Part shown: positions 8,014 through 15,469 of the stretch, piece by piece | How the letters are laid out: each line of letters starts with the position of its first letter | Numbering within the stretch: position 1 is the stretch's first letter | DNA from: Lachnospiraceae bacterium | GTDB lineage: Bacteria > Bacillota > Clostridia > Lachnospirales > Lachnospiraceae | Reading direction: 5' to 3' | DNA length: 37,193 nucleotides | Assembly: GCA_014804245.1 (NCBI GenBank) | Contig: JAAVAE010000037.1 | Coordinates: 1 to 37,193, forward strand | Program-made: the position numbers and the translations under genes | Notes under the pieces: model-generated | Seen by the model: only the letters and a program-made list of their open reading frames with translations | The model's database searches: none | What the model was told of the DNA's origin: nothing

Positions 8014-8161
8014 GCACAGGAGAGAGCAATATTCCAACGTCGTCGCGCTCTCGCTCCGTAAAAACGTAGCAGGCGCTAGGCTCGAAAGAACCTCGCCAAG
8101 CGCTGACGTTTTTACAGGGACTCCTTATGGAATATTGCTCTCTCCTGTGCTACGTTGCTGG
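8014..8161 (+). repeat. Palindromic repeat family, copy C
   Basis: Complete copy. The outer arms 8014-8036 and 8128-8150 are perfectly complementary over 23 bp (pattern GC-N18-CCA). The inner stem is GTAAAAACGT / ACGTTTTTAC and the core is nearly identical to copy A. The conserved tail TGCTACGTTGCTGG is at 8148-8161. It lies upstream of the divergent sigma operon, in gene-free DNA. The arms differ in sequence from those of A and B yet pair perfectly. Confidence 0.85.
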
Positions 8162-8275
8162 TACAAGTATAAAAAAGTGTGGCGCGGGGCTATTTTTTCA
8201 TTCCAGTATGGGACTGGATGGAGAGTGTTATTTTGTGGTATTTTATAGTACTGGGGTTGGGATTGGAGGTATGGA

Positions 8276-8677
8276 GCAATGGCGTTTAGATAATGGGCAG
8301 TGTTGGTGGGACAGGTGTTCTGCGGCGCTTAGGATGGGGGCAGGGGCGGACGGCATGTGCGGAGGGGCAGCGGGATGCTTTTGGTTTCAGGGCTATGGCG
8401 AAAAATCGGTAATTTCACTTACGGAATGGAAGAATATCAGGGGAGTCCCGCCACGGATGGCGGGACTAGGAGCCACAAGGCAGGATGCCGTCTGGCTCCG
8501 ACCCGTCCGGCTTGAAAAAAATATATCCATTCCGTTAGTGAAATCCGATTTGAAGACTAGACCTGAAACCAAAAGCAAACCGCTGCCCCTCCGCACATGC
8601 CGTCCGCCCCTGCCTCCATCCTAAGCGCCAAAGAACACCTGTCCCACCAACACTGCCCATTATCTAAACGCCATTGC
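8276..8677. repeat. 402-bp imperfect palindrome with structured centre
   Basis: Left arm 8276 to about 8437 is the reverse complement of about 8519-8677 with only scattered mismatches, for example TGCGGC against TTTGGC and GGGGGC against GGAGGC. Between the arms is a centre with its own hairpins: AGTCCCGCCA / TGGCGGGACT (8444-8467) and GGAGCCA / TGGCTCC (8469-8499), the latter enclosing GGCA / TGCC. Open frames through it have no ribosome site or recognisable protein. It may be a long hairpin RNA, a mobile palindrome or a recombination product. It does not share the core of the A/B/C repeats. The rest of the 7931-8813 gap holds only repeat C and promoters. Confidence 0.85.
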
Positions 8678-8717
8678 GGTCCGCTCTGAAATATTCATAA
8701 TTTTATAAACATGAAAC

Positions 8718-8746
8718 TTGTCATGTGGTTTTAAATACTATATAAT
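8718..8746 (+). promoter_or_regulatory. Promoter of the DUF1836 gene
   Basis: -35 TTGTCA (8718-8723), 17-bp spacer, perfect -10 TATAAT (8741-8746). It lies about 65 bases before the DUF1836 start and probably also serves yerC. Confidence 0.8.
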
Positions 8747-8813
8747 AGAGATTGTAACTTATTAGGCAGGTTATACCCCTAATTTTAACAGTCATAAGCG
8801 AGGCAGGATTCAC

Positions 8814-9410
8814 ATGACAATCGATCGAGAAGATTTAATAAACAGTATAATAGAAAGTCTGGGAAGAATACAGCACATAAATCTGGAAGATATCCCCAAT
8901 ATTGATTTATATATGGATCAGGTTACAACTTTTATGGACAGCAAGTTGCGGAATTCTACGAGAAACCCAGAAGAAGATAAGATATTGACCAAGACTATGA
9001 TTAACAATTATGCCAAAAATGATCTTCTTCCTCCTCCGATAAAGAAAAAATACAGCAAGGAACATATCCTGTTGCTCATATTTATTTACTATTTTAAAGG
9101 AATACTTTCAATCAGTGATATTCAGACTCTCTTAAAACCTATTACAGAAAAATACTTCCATACCAGCAAAGAGATGGATCTTGGAGCCATCTATGAAGAG
9201 GTATTCAGCCTTGAAAAAGACGCAATCGCTGATCTGCAGGAAAATATTATCAAGAAATTTGATCTTTCCCAGAATACCTTTAAGGATGCCCCGGAAGAAG
9301 ACCGCGAAATGCTCCAGCTTTTTTCCTTTATCTCCATGCTCAGCTATGATGTTTATGTAAAGAAACTGCTGATAGAAAAAATGATAGACAGCTTTACTTT
9401 AGGACTTTAA
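8814..9410 (+). CDS. DUF1836 family protein
   Basis: A 198-residue cytosolic protein with the DUF1836 pattern common in Clostridia and Bacilli. The central segment (LTKTMINNYAKNDLLPPPIKKKYSKEHI) looks like the wing and recognition region of a MerR-like HTH, so DNA binding is plausible. The C-terminal half is helical. No enzymatic motif is seen. A strong promoter precedes it, and yerC follows after 48 bases on the same strand, suggesting co-transcription. The biological role is unknown in the family. Confidence 0.8.
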   Translation: MTIDREDLINSIIESLGRIQHINLEDIPNIDLYMDQVTTFMDSKLRNSTRNPEEDKILTKTMINNYAKNDLLPPPIKKKYSKEHILLLIFIYYFKGILSISDIQTLLKPITEKYFHTSKEMDLGAIYEEVFSLEKDAIADLQENIIKKFDLSQNTFKDAPEEDREMLQLFSFISMLSYDVYVKKLLIEKMIDSFTLGL

Positions 9411-9458
9411 TATGTTAAAATTCTACTGTGCGAATATGCCGTGGGAGGATTTATAAAT

Positions 9459-9761
9459 ATGAACAAGAAAATACAGACAGCCGCCGTGGATCATTTATTT
9501 GAGGCTGTTTTATGTCTAAAAAGTAAAGAAGAATGCTATGACTTTTTTGAAGATCTCTGTACAGTCAACGAACTTCTGTCTCTTTCCCAGCGTTATGAAG
9601 TGGCCGCCATGCTCAAAGAACGTAAAACCTACCTTGAAATAGCGGAAAAAACCGGTGCTTCCACAGCAACGATAAGCCGTGTGAACCGCTCACTGAATTA
9701 TGGAAATGACGGTTATGATCTGGTATTTAATAGAATAAATCAAACGGATAATCAGAAATGA
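9459..9761 (+). CDS. yerC: YerC/YecD family TrpR-like regulator
   Basis: A 100-residue helical protein of the TrpR superfamily. The HTH is clear: LSLSQRYEVAAMLKERKTYL, then EIAEKTGASTATISRVNRSL. It probably binds DNA as a dimer; the ligand and targets are not known. ATG 9459 follows GGGAGG by 10 bases; an in-frame GTG at 9441 overlaps that site and is rejected. The gene's last codons and stop form the left half and loop of a 13-bp terminator hairpin shared with the convergent neighbour. Confidence 0.88.
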   Translation: MNKKIQTAAVDHLFEAVLCLKSKEECYDFFEDLCTVNELLSLSQRYEVAAMLKERKTYLEIAEKTGASTATISRVNRSLNYGNDGYDLVFNRINQTDNQK

Positions 9762-9771
9762 TTATCCGTTT
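9742..9771. terminator. Bidirectional terminator overlapping both stop codons
   Basis: AAACGGATAATCA (9742-9754), loop GAAA, TGATTATCCGTTT (9759-9771): a 13-bp perfect stem with a GNRA-type tetraloop. The yerC TGA (9759-9761) and the LytM-like gene's TAA complement (9762-9764) are inside the stem. Confidence 0.75.
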
Positions 9772-10472
9772 ATATCAATTAGTATCATTGGGTCAATATA
9801 CTCATCATTCTGTATGATCTGATAGCCAAGTTCCTGGTTATCATCCTTCACCGAAAATAAGATATAGCCTTTTCCCAAGGTTTCTCCATTCTTAACCAAG
9901 GCTGCCCCGCCATTGCGGTAAACAGACTGGTATCCATTGCCGTGATCGATTACGATTCTGGTTCCATAAACCTCATCCGCATCTACGCTGACTACCGTCC
10001 CTGTACCCGAAGTAATCACATTGACATTATTTGATGCCGTAAAAATCAGCATAGGATCCCCTTCCTCTGCCTCCTTCATTGTGGCGGAACCGCTTAAAGG
10101 AAAGCCTTTGGGCATGGCATTTTCGACGGTTTCCTGGGAAATAGCATCTTCAACCTCAGCTTTCTTGGTGACGGTTTCGCTTAAGACTGCTACTTTACTC
10201 GAAAGCGTGGAATTTTCTACGCTTAACGCCTCATTTTCATCTGTCAGATTATTAATTGTTACAATCTGGCTTACAATTTCTTTTCTTGCGTCCTTAATTG
10301 TGATCGAGTCATAGACAAACTTACATATGATTGCCACAACCAGCACAAAAAGCACGGCGGCTGTCACTTCAACTACGGCGGAACTTATTGTATGCTTCTT
10401 GATGGTGCCATCGTCTTTTTCACGTACCCAAATCAGTGCATACTTACTTTTTCTTTTAGAATGCTGCTCCAT
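9762..10472 (-). CDS. Membrane-anchored coiled-coil protein with degenerate LytM/M23 domain
   Basis: A 236-residue protein with a basic cytosolic N-terminus, one membrane helix (about 33-54), a coiled coil (about 61-108) and a C-terminal M23/LytM-like beta domain (about 120-230). The domain keeps the scaffold (GTGTVVSVDADEVYGTRIVIDHGNGYQSVYRN), but the zinc-site HxxxD and second His are missing; the usual YAH reads YRN. It is therefore probably not a peptidase and may regulate an amidase or act as an envelope scaffold, as degenerate LytM factors do elsewhere. GGAGGTG precedes the ATG by 11 bases. It converges on yerC. Confidence 0.75.
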   Translation of the reverse strand: MEQHSKRKSKYALIWVREKDDGTIKKHTISSAVVEVTAAVLFVLVVAIICKFVYDSITIKDARKEIVSQIVTINNLTDENEALSVENSTLSSKVAVLSETVTKKAEVEDAISQETVENAMPKGFPLSGSATMKEAEEGDPMLIFTASNNVNVITSGTGTVVSVDADEVYGTRIVIDHGNGYQSVYRNGGAALVKNGETLGKGYILFSVKDDNQELGYQIIQNDEYIDPMILIDING

Positions 10473-10587
10473 AATTTACTTGTCACCTCCGGTCAATTAC
10501 CCTTATTTTAACACAGGTAACAAATTAGCGCAACTTTATTTACAATTTCTGGTAATTCCTAAAATTTACGAAAATACCATTATTTTC

Positions 10588-10616
10588 TTTACTTTTTAGA
10601 ATAACTGTGCTATTCT
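10588..10616 (+). promoter_or_regulatory. Cold-shock gene promoter
   Basis: -35 TTTACT (10588-10593), 17-bp spacer, -10 TATTCT (10611-10616). It would start transcription near 10623, giving a leader of about 60 bases. Confidence 0.65.
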
Positions 10617-10624
10617 GATTGTGT

Positions 10625-10656
10625 TGCAAATTGAATTACATCATCATGTATTTGCA
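10625..10656 (+). promoter_or_regulatory. 5' leader hairpin of the cold-shock gene
   Basis: TGCAAA (10625-10630) pairs with TTTGCA (10651-10656), and TACAT pairs with ATGTA around a CATC loop. The hairpin ends shortly before the ribosome site GGAGG. Leaders of cold-shock mRNAs often fold differently with temperature, so a similar role here is possible but not shown. Confidence 0.4.
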
Positions 10657-10684
10657 CTACTATTTATTTTTGGAGGTATCTATA

Positions 10685-10885
10685 ATGAACAAAGGTACAG
10701 TAAAATGGTTTAACAACCAAAAAGGTTACGGTTTCATCTCTGATGAGTCAGGAAATGATGTATTCGTACACTACTCAGGACTTAACATGGAAGGTTTCAA
10801 GTCTCTTGAAGAAGGCGCTTCCGTTGAATTCGATGTAGTGAACGGCGAAAAAGGACCTCAGGCTGTAAACGTAACAAAGTTATAA
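10685..10885 (+). CDS. csp: Cold-shock protein, CspA family
   Basis: A 66-residue single OB-fold RNA chaperone. RNP1 (KGYGFI) and RNP2 (VFVHYSGL) are intact, with the N-terminal KWFN motif. It binds single-stranded RNA and DNA and prevents inhibitory folding. TGGAGG lies 7-8 bases before ATG 10685; an upstream in-frame start at 10619 would sit in the leader and is rejected. The length is standard for the family. It is followed by a strong terminator, so it is monocistronic. Confidence 0.96.
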   Translation: MNKGTVKWFNNQKGYGFISDESGNDVFVHYSGLNMEGFKSLEEGASVEFDVVNGEKGPQAVNVTKL

Positions 10886-11003
10886 TTAGCGCAGACTATT
10901 TATAGCATATTAATCAGTAACACAATGTGCCTGTTCTTAAATATAAATGTTATAAATGTTTCATTTTATTTTGAATTTGCAGTATTGTTTTATCGGATTA
11001 AGG

Positions 11004-11040
11004 AAATAACCTATCTCGCAATGAGATAGGTTATTTTTTT
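11004..11040. terminator. Bidirectional terminator between csp and hisA
   Basis: A 14-bp perfect stem: AAATAACCTATCTC (11004-11017), loop GCAAT, and its complement to 11036, followed by a T run to 11040. The hisA stop codon (11031-11033) lies in the right arm. Confidence 0.85.
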
Positions 11041-11807
11041 ATATAGGTAAGCACATCTTCAAATTTCATACTGCCGCCAAACAAATCCAATGCACTGCCA
11101 ATCGTAACGTCTATTTTCCCTTTTCCAAGTTCCTTCAATTTCTGAAGATCTTCAAAATCATGAACACCGCCTGCATAGGTGGATGGAATCCTACACTCCT
11201 CTCCAAGCATAGCCGCCAGTTCCTCCTCTATTCCCTGTGCCTTACCTTCCACGTCCACTGCATGGATCAGGAACTCAGCACAGCTTTCGGAAAATTCTTC
11301 TATTGTATCAGAATTTAGCTCCACATCCGTATATTTCTGCCACCTGTCAGTAACAATAAAATATGCGCCCTCCCTTTTCCGACAGCTTAAATCAAGGACA
11401 AGATGCTCTCTGCCTACTGCCGAAAGCAATTCCTTTAATCTGTCTCTCCTAAACTGACCATCTCTGAAAACATAAGAAGTAACAATCACATGAGAAGCTC
11501 CTGCCTTCAAAAACGCTTCTGCATTGAAAGGGTCGATGCCGCCTCCCACCTGAAGCCCTCCGGGATAAGCATGCAGCGCTTCTAACGCCTGCGCTTTCGT
11601 CTTCTCATAATATTCACTGGAAGAAGGATTCAGCAGTATGACATGTCCGCCCTTTAATTCCTTCTCTTTATAAAGCTGCGCAAAAAATGCAGCATCCTGC
11701 TGTGCCACAAAATTTTCTGCCGCTTCATCTCCCTGATCCTTAAGACTGCCGCCGATAATCTGTTTTACTGTGCCGTTATGGATGTCAATACATGGTCTGA
11801 ATTTCAT
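11031..11807 (-). CDS. hisA: Phosphoribosylformimino-AICAR-ribotide isomerase, eukaryotic-type HisA
   Basis: A 258-residue TIM barrel for the Amadori isomerisation step of histidine synthesis (ProFAR to PRFAR). It starts with FRPCIDIHNG (catalytic Asp8) and has GGLQVGGGI and phosphate-binding TYAGGVHD and VTIGSALD loops. The insertions and overall form resemble the yeast HIS6/TIGR02129 subtype rather than ordinary bacterial HisA. GGGGG lies 5 bases before the ATG. No other his gene is nearby, so it is an orphan here; the rest of the pathway is presumably elsewhere. Confidence 0.9.
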   Translation of the reverse strand: MKFRPCIDIHNGTVKQIIGGSLKDQGDEAAENFVAQQDAAFFAQLYKEKELKGGHVILLNPSSSEYYEKTKAQALEALHAYPGGLQVGGGIDPFNAEAFLKAGASHVIVTSYVFRDGQFRRDRLKELLSAVGREHLVLDLSCRKREGAYFIVTDRWQKYTDVELNSDTIEEFSESCAEFLIHAVDVEGKAQGIEEELAAMLGEECRIPSTYAGGVHDFEDLQKLKELGKGKIDVTIGSALDLFGGSMKFEDVLTYIKK

Positions 11808-12084
11808 TTATACCCCCTGCGTGCCGCATCTGCGGTGCTGTGTTAGCAACCTTTTCATAATTTCTTTATGATTTTTATAGAATTACATTAATTTTTTCAA
11901 GTATACCACATTTCTGCTTTTTCCAGAAAATTTCTTTCAAATTTCTTCAAGTATATTTTCATTTTCCCTGCACATAATATCATAAGAACTGACAATCATG
12001 CAGTTCTTATAGAAGGAAGTCAGGATGAATGAATTGCCATGCAGCAGTTTATTCAACGTGAAATGCTTCAGAATGGAGGAAATT

Positions 12085-12585
12085 ATGAAAAAAATGAGAA
12101 AACTGATTTCGGTATCTCTTGTCCTTGCAATGCTCTGTATTTTTACAGCCTGCGGAACCGACAAAAAGAATAATACAGATGACATGGCAGGAAATACCAA
12201 CACAAACACTACAGAAAACGATACGGCCGGAGATAATACACTCACCGGCTCTGCCGGCAACAATACTGCTACAGATAATGCAGGCGGCAATCTTACAGGA
12301 GACGATGCCACTAATGATGCCGGCAACAATGCCGCAAACAGCGGAACAGGTACAACTGCAGATACCAATGGAAACTCCACAAATCAGGATGGAGATTCCA
12401 TTCTGGATGATGCCGGCAATGCAGTCGGTGATGTTGTAGATGACATTTCTGACGGAGTCTCAAACCTCACAGATGATCTGGTAGGAAACGGAGATGATCA
12501 GACGTCCACTGACGATAACAATACCAACGGCAATGCCGACAGCAATACAAACAACGGCACCAATACAACTACAGCAAAAAAATAA
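12085..12585 (+). CDS. Low-complexity Asn/Thr/Asp/Gly-rich lipoprotein
   Basis: A 166-residue predicted lipoprotein. The signal peptide MKKMRKLISVSLVLAMLCIF leads to lipobox FTAC, with lipidation on the Cys at about residue 23. The mature part is almost entirely Asn, Thr, Asp, Gly and Ala in irregular repeats, likely disordered and acidic, with a central DDISDGVSNLTDDLVG segment. ATG 12085 follows GGAGGAAATT; the earlier ATG at 12025 has no good site. No catalytic domain is visible, so the function is unknown. It may act as a flexible surface layer or spacer. Confidence 0.8.
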   Translation: MKKMRKLISVSLVLAMLCIFTACGTDKKNNTDDMAGNTNTNTTENDTAGDNTLTGSAGNNTATDNAGGNLTGDDATNDAGNNAANSGTGTTADTNGNSTNQDGDSILDDAGNAVGDVVDDISDGVSNLTDDLVGNGDDQTSTDDNNTNGNADSNTNNGTNTTTAKK

Positions 12586-12612
12586 TCCCGCATAAGCACT
12601 TTGAATTATAAG

Positions 12613-12648
12613 AGGAGGTACAGTCGTTTATGACTGACCTCCTTTTTA
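12613..12648 (+). terminator. Terminator after the lipoprotein gene
   Basis: AGGAGGT and CAGTC pair with GACTG and ACCTCCT around GTTTAT (one bulged A), followed by TTTTT. It also lies just past the end of the convergent fbp gene. Confidence 0.85.
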
Positions 12649-12664
12649 AGTACTTTTAAAAAAA

Positions 12665-14626
12665 CTATTTTTCAACAATCGTGCCGTCCCTATATGCCTG
12701 AAGAAGCTGTTCAAGCTGTTTAATGCTTTCCTTTAATTCTGTACCGATATCTGTATCGGCAACCCTGATTCTGATTGGCACGGTCTCGACTATCGTTGAA
12801 TCCGAAAAAATATCTGACTCATGCAATATCGCCGCCTCCATGGATTCAAAAGGCTCATGAGCAACAAGACGCATACCATGGGAATTTGCTACCAGTGTAT
12901 AACCTGCAATCCCCGTCTTGCTTTGATATGCCTTGGAAAATCCGCCGTCAATAATCAGCAGCTTCCCATCACATTTGATGGGCGTCTCACCTTTTTTCAG
13001 TTCTACAGGTACATGCCCATTGATGATATGGGATTTTTTGGTATCTAATCCAAATTCCTTCAAAATACGGTTTAAAATATCCTCATCATCCAGCATGGAA
13101 TAATAACTGTTCTTTGTTTCCTTATGCGCTTCCTTATCTTCTATAAAATATCTCTCAAAGGTGGTCATTTTATCCTTGCCGAATACCGGTGAATTAGGAC
13201 CTGCCCAAGTATACCAGATATAATCCTGCGCCTTTCGCATACCCGCCGGATCATTTTTGGCATAATAACCTTTTCTGGCATAATTATCCAGAACGTCATA
13301 CAGCGCTCTTCCCCTGTATTTCCTTCCATCCACATTTACTGATTTAAAATTTCCTTCATCATCCAGCGGAACACAGCCATGATAAAGAAGATTGGAATTG
13401 TGGATTTTGTAAAGCCCGCCATTAGAATAGAGGAAACGCACATGGCGCTGAAGCTTCTCACATTTTAAAAATGCCTGCTGGAGTCTCGCCATCACCTGCT
13501 CTTCATCAGGTGTCAGATTATAAGGATCTGCCGGATCCACCGTTGGAAAATCAGTATCTTTCATAGGATATTCTTTTCCGTAAGCAATCACCGTCTTTTT
13601 TTCATAATCGATTTTGTCAAGGAGCAGTCTGTCATCCATCTCAAATTTAGGGCGTTTTTTAATGACCTGCCCTTCCAACTTTAACTGCATAATTGCAATC
13701 GCCTTATGGATCTTCATATCCAGACTTAAATCTTTGGTATTATAGTCGGTATTATATTTGATGGCAAAAGCGTCACAATTCACATCCTGATACGTATCTA
13801 GGGCAAATGTCGCAAGGGGAATCAGATTAATGCCATAGCCCTCTTCGATGGTATCAAGGCTCCCATATCTGACCGCAATCCTGATGACTGTAGCAATGCA
13901 GGCCAGATGCCCGCAGGCTGCTCCCATCCACAGAATATCATGATTTCCCCACTGAATATCCACCGAGTGATAATTCATCAGCGTGTCCATAATAACATGC
14001 GGACCGGGACCCCTGTCGTAAATATCCCCTACAATATGCAGATGATCGATAACCAGCCGCTGAATCAAATTGCTCAATGCCTCAATGAAATCCGGCGCTC
14101 TTCCAATCCGTATGATTGTGTGAATAATTTCATTATAATAGCCTTCTTTATCAGAAATATCCGATTTCTCTGTGATTAATTCTTCAATAATATAAGAAAA
14201 ATCTTTCGGCAGCGCCTTGCGCACCTTTGAGCGTGTATACTTGGACGCTACCCTCTTGGTAATCTGCACCAGCCGGTGCAGTGTAATCTTATACCAGTCC
14301 TCAATATTTTCTTCCTCACGGGCTATGATATCAAGTTTTTCTTTGGGATAATAAATCAATGTTGCCAACGACTTTTTATCCCTGCTGCTCAAAGTATTGC
14401 CGAACTCCTCGTCGATCTGACGGCGCACCGCACCGGAGCCGTTTTTCAGCACGTGATTGAACTGCTCATACTCCCCATGGATGTCTGTCATAAAATGCTC
14501 TGTCCCTTTAGGCAGATTTAAGATTGCCTGCAGATTAATGATCTCCGTTGATGCTGCCGCAATATTCGGATATTGATTCGCCAGACTCTTTAAATACTTT
14601 AATTCCATTTGCTGAAGTTCATTCAT
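12665..14626 (-). CDS. fbp: Fructose-1,6-bisphosphatase, class III
   Basis: A 653-residue cytosolic enzyme hydrolysing fructose-1,6-bisphosphate to fructose-6-phosphate in gluconeogenesis. It has the calcineurin-like metallophosphoesterase motifs of class III FBPases: DIHGE (about 48-52), GDIYDRG (about 200-206), GNHD (about 227-230) and a downstream INGHVPVE histidine. The length fits the family. AGGTGA precedes a GTG-ATG pair; the ATG (14626) is listed and GTG 14629 is equally possible. It lies 60 bases after dapB on the same strand, so it may be read from the dapA promoter or have its own. Confidence 0.96.
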   Translation of the reverse strand: MNELQQMELKYLKSLANQYPNIAAASTEIINLQAILNLPKGTEHFMTDIHGEYEQFNHVLKNGSGAVRRQIDEEFGNTLSSRDKKSLATLIYYPKEKLDIIAREEENIEDWYKITLHRLVQITKRVASKYTRSKVRKALPKDFSYIIEELITEKSDISDKEGYYNEIIHTIIRIGRAPDFIEALSNLIQRLVIDHLHIVGDIYDRGPGPHVIMDTLMNYHSVDIQWGNHDILWMGAACGHLACIATVIRIAVRYGSLDTIEEGYGINLIPLATFALDTYQDVNCDAFAIKYNTDYNTKDLSLDMKIHKAIAIMQLKLEGQVIKKRPKFEMDDRLLLDKIDYEKKTVIAYGKEYPMKDTDFPTVDPADPYNLTPDEEQVMARLQQAFLKCEKLQRHVRFLYSNGGLYKIHNSNLLYHGCVPLDDEGNFKSVNVDGRKYRGRALYDVLDNYARKGYYAKNDPAGMRKAQDYIWYTWAGPNSPVFGKDKMTTFERYFIEDKEAHKETKNSYYSMLDDEDILNRILKEFGLDTKKSHIINGHVPVELKKGETPIKCDGKLLIIDGGFSKAYQSKTGIAGYTLVANSHGMRLVAHEPFESMEAAILHESDIFSDSTIVETVPIRIRVADTDIGTELKESIKQLEQLLQAYRDGTIVEK

Positions 14627-14689
14627 CACAATTCTTCACCTTTCGCTCTGCTAAGTCTTATGCATATATGCATGTTGCACTTGTGCATC

Positions 14690-15445
14690 TTACCCTATCA
14701 CATGACTCATATCATAAAGGCCTGCCGGTCTGCCCTTCAGAAACTTAGCAGCCTGAATTGCTCCCTTGCCGAAAACCGCTTTAGAATATGCAGTATGAGA
14801 AAAAGTGACTACCTCATCAGCCCCTGCGAAGATCACATCATGATCTCCAACAATTGTTCCGCCTCGTACAGCAGAAAATCCAATTTCTTTTTTGGGACGT
14901 TTCTCCCTCCTTGTGCTTCTGTCATACACATATTCATATTCATTATGAAGTACTTCATTAATAGAATCACCCAATGCCAGAGCCGTTCCGCTGGGCGCAT
15001 CCACTTTCAGTTTATGATGTTTTTCTACAATTTCAATATCAAACCCTGCCGGTTCCAAAACAGCGGTTGCTTCCTTGAGAAGCTTTAGCAGCATATTGAT
15101 TCCCAGAGACATATTGGCAGACTTTAAGATTGCTACCTTCTTTGATGCTGCCTCCACCTTTTCAAGCTGCTCTTCGCTTAAACCTGTGGTACAAAGGACA
15201 CAGGGAATTTGTTCCTTTACACAATAATCCAAAAGACCATCCACTGCGGGTGCCGCACTGAAATCAATGATTACGTCTGCTTTCACGGTACACTCGCTGA
15301 TATTCTTAAATACGGGAAAAGGATTCTTCCCTTCATCAAAAGCATCCACTCCTGCTGCCAGCGTGATTTCCTCGTCACCGGCAATCAATCCGGCAATGGT
15401 CTGCCCCATCTTCCCGTTGCATCCATGCATGATTACACTTGTCAT
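14690..15445 (-). CDS. dapB: 4-hydroxy-tetrahydrodipicolinate reductase
   Basis: A 251-residue NAD(P)H-dependent reductase acting directly after DapA in lysine and diaminopimelate synthesis. The N-terminal nucleotide-binding motif is HGCNGKMGQTI; the catalytic segment is IVEKHHKLKVDAPSGTA with the family His-His-Lys pattern. TAGGAGG lies 7 bases before the ATG. It follows dapA by 24 bases, so the two form an operon under the lysine riboswitch. Confidence 0.96.
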   Translation of the reverse strand: MTSVIMHGCNGKMGQTIAGLIAGDEEITLAAGVDAFDEGKNPFPVFKNISECTVKADVIIDFSAAPAVDGLLDYCVKEQIPCVLCTTGLSEEQLEKVEAASKKVAILKSANMSLGINMLLKLLKEATAVLEPAGFDIEIVEKHHKLKVDAPSGTALALGDSINEVLHNEYEYVYDRSTRREKRPKKEIGFSAVRGGTIVGDHDVIFAGADEVVTFSHTAYSKAVFGKGAIQAAKFLKGRPAGLYDMSHVIG

Positions 15446-15469
15446 AAAACAGCCTCCTACTTCTCTCTT

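Noticed and set aside
8014-8150. Copy C as an ordinary intrinsic terminator
   Set aside because: The stem is far longer than a terminator, has large internal loops and is not followed by a T run.
8393-8596. 67-codon frame on the minus strand in the palindrome
   Set aside because: Lies wholly in the inverted repeat and mirrors its other arm; no start signal.
8127-8624. 165-codon open frame across repeat C and the palindrome
   Set aside because: It crosses two palindromic structures, lacks a ribosome site and has no protein-like composition or motif. It is a by-product of GC-rich repeat DNA.
11937-12380. 147-codon frame antisense to the lipoprotein
   Set aside because: Its Val/Pro/Ala/Leu-rich product is the reverse reading of an Asn/Thr-rich repeat. 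The sense gene has a signal peptide, lipobox and ribosome site.
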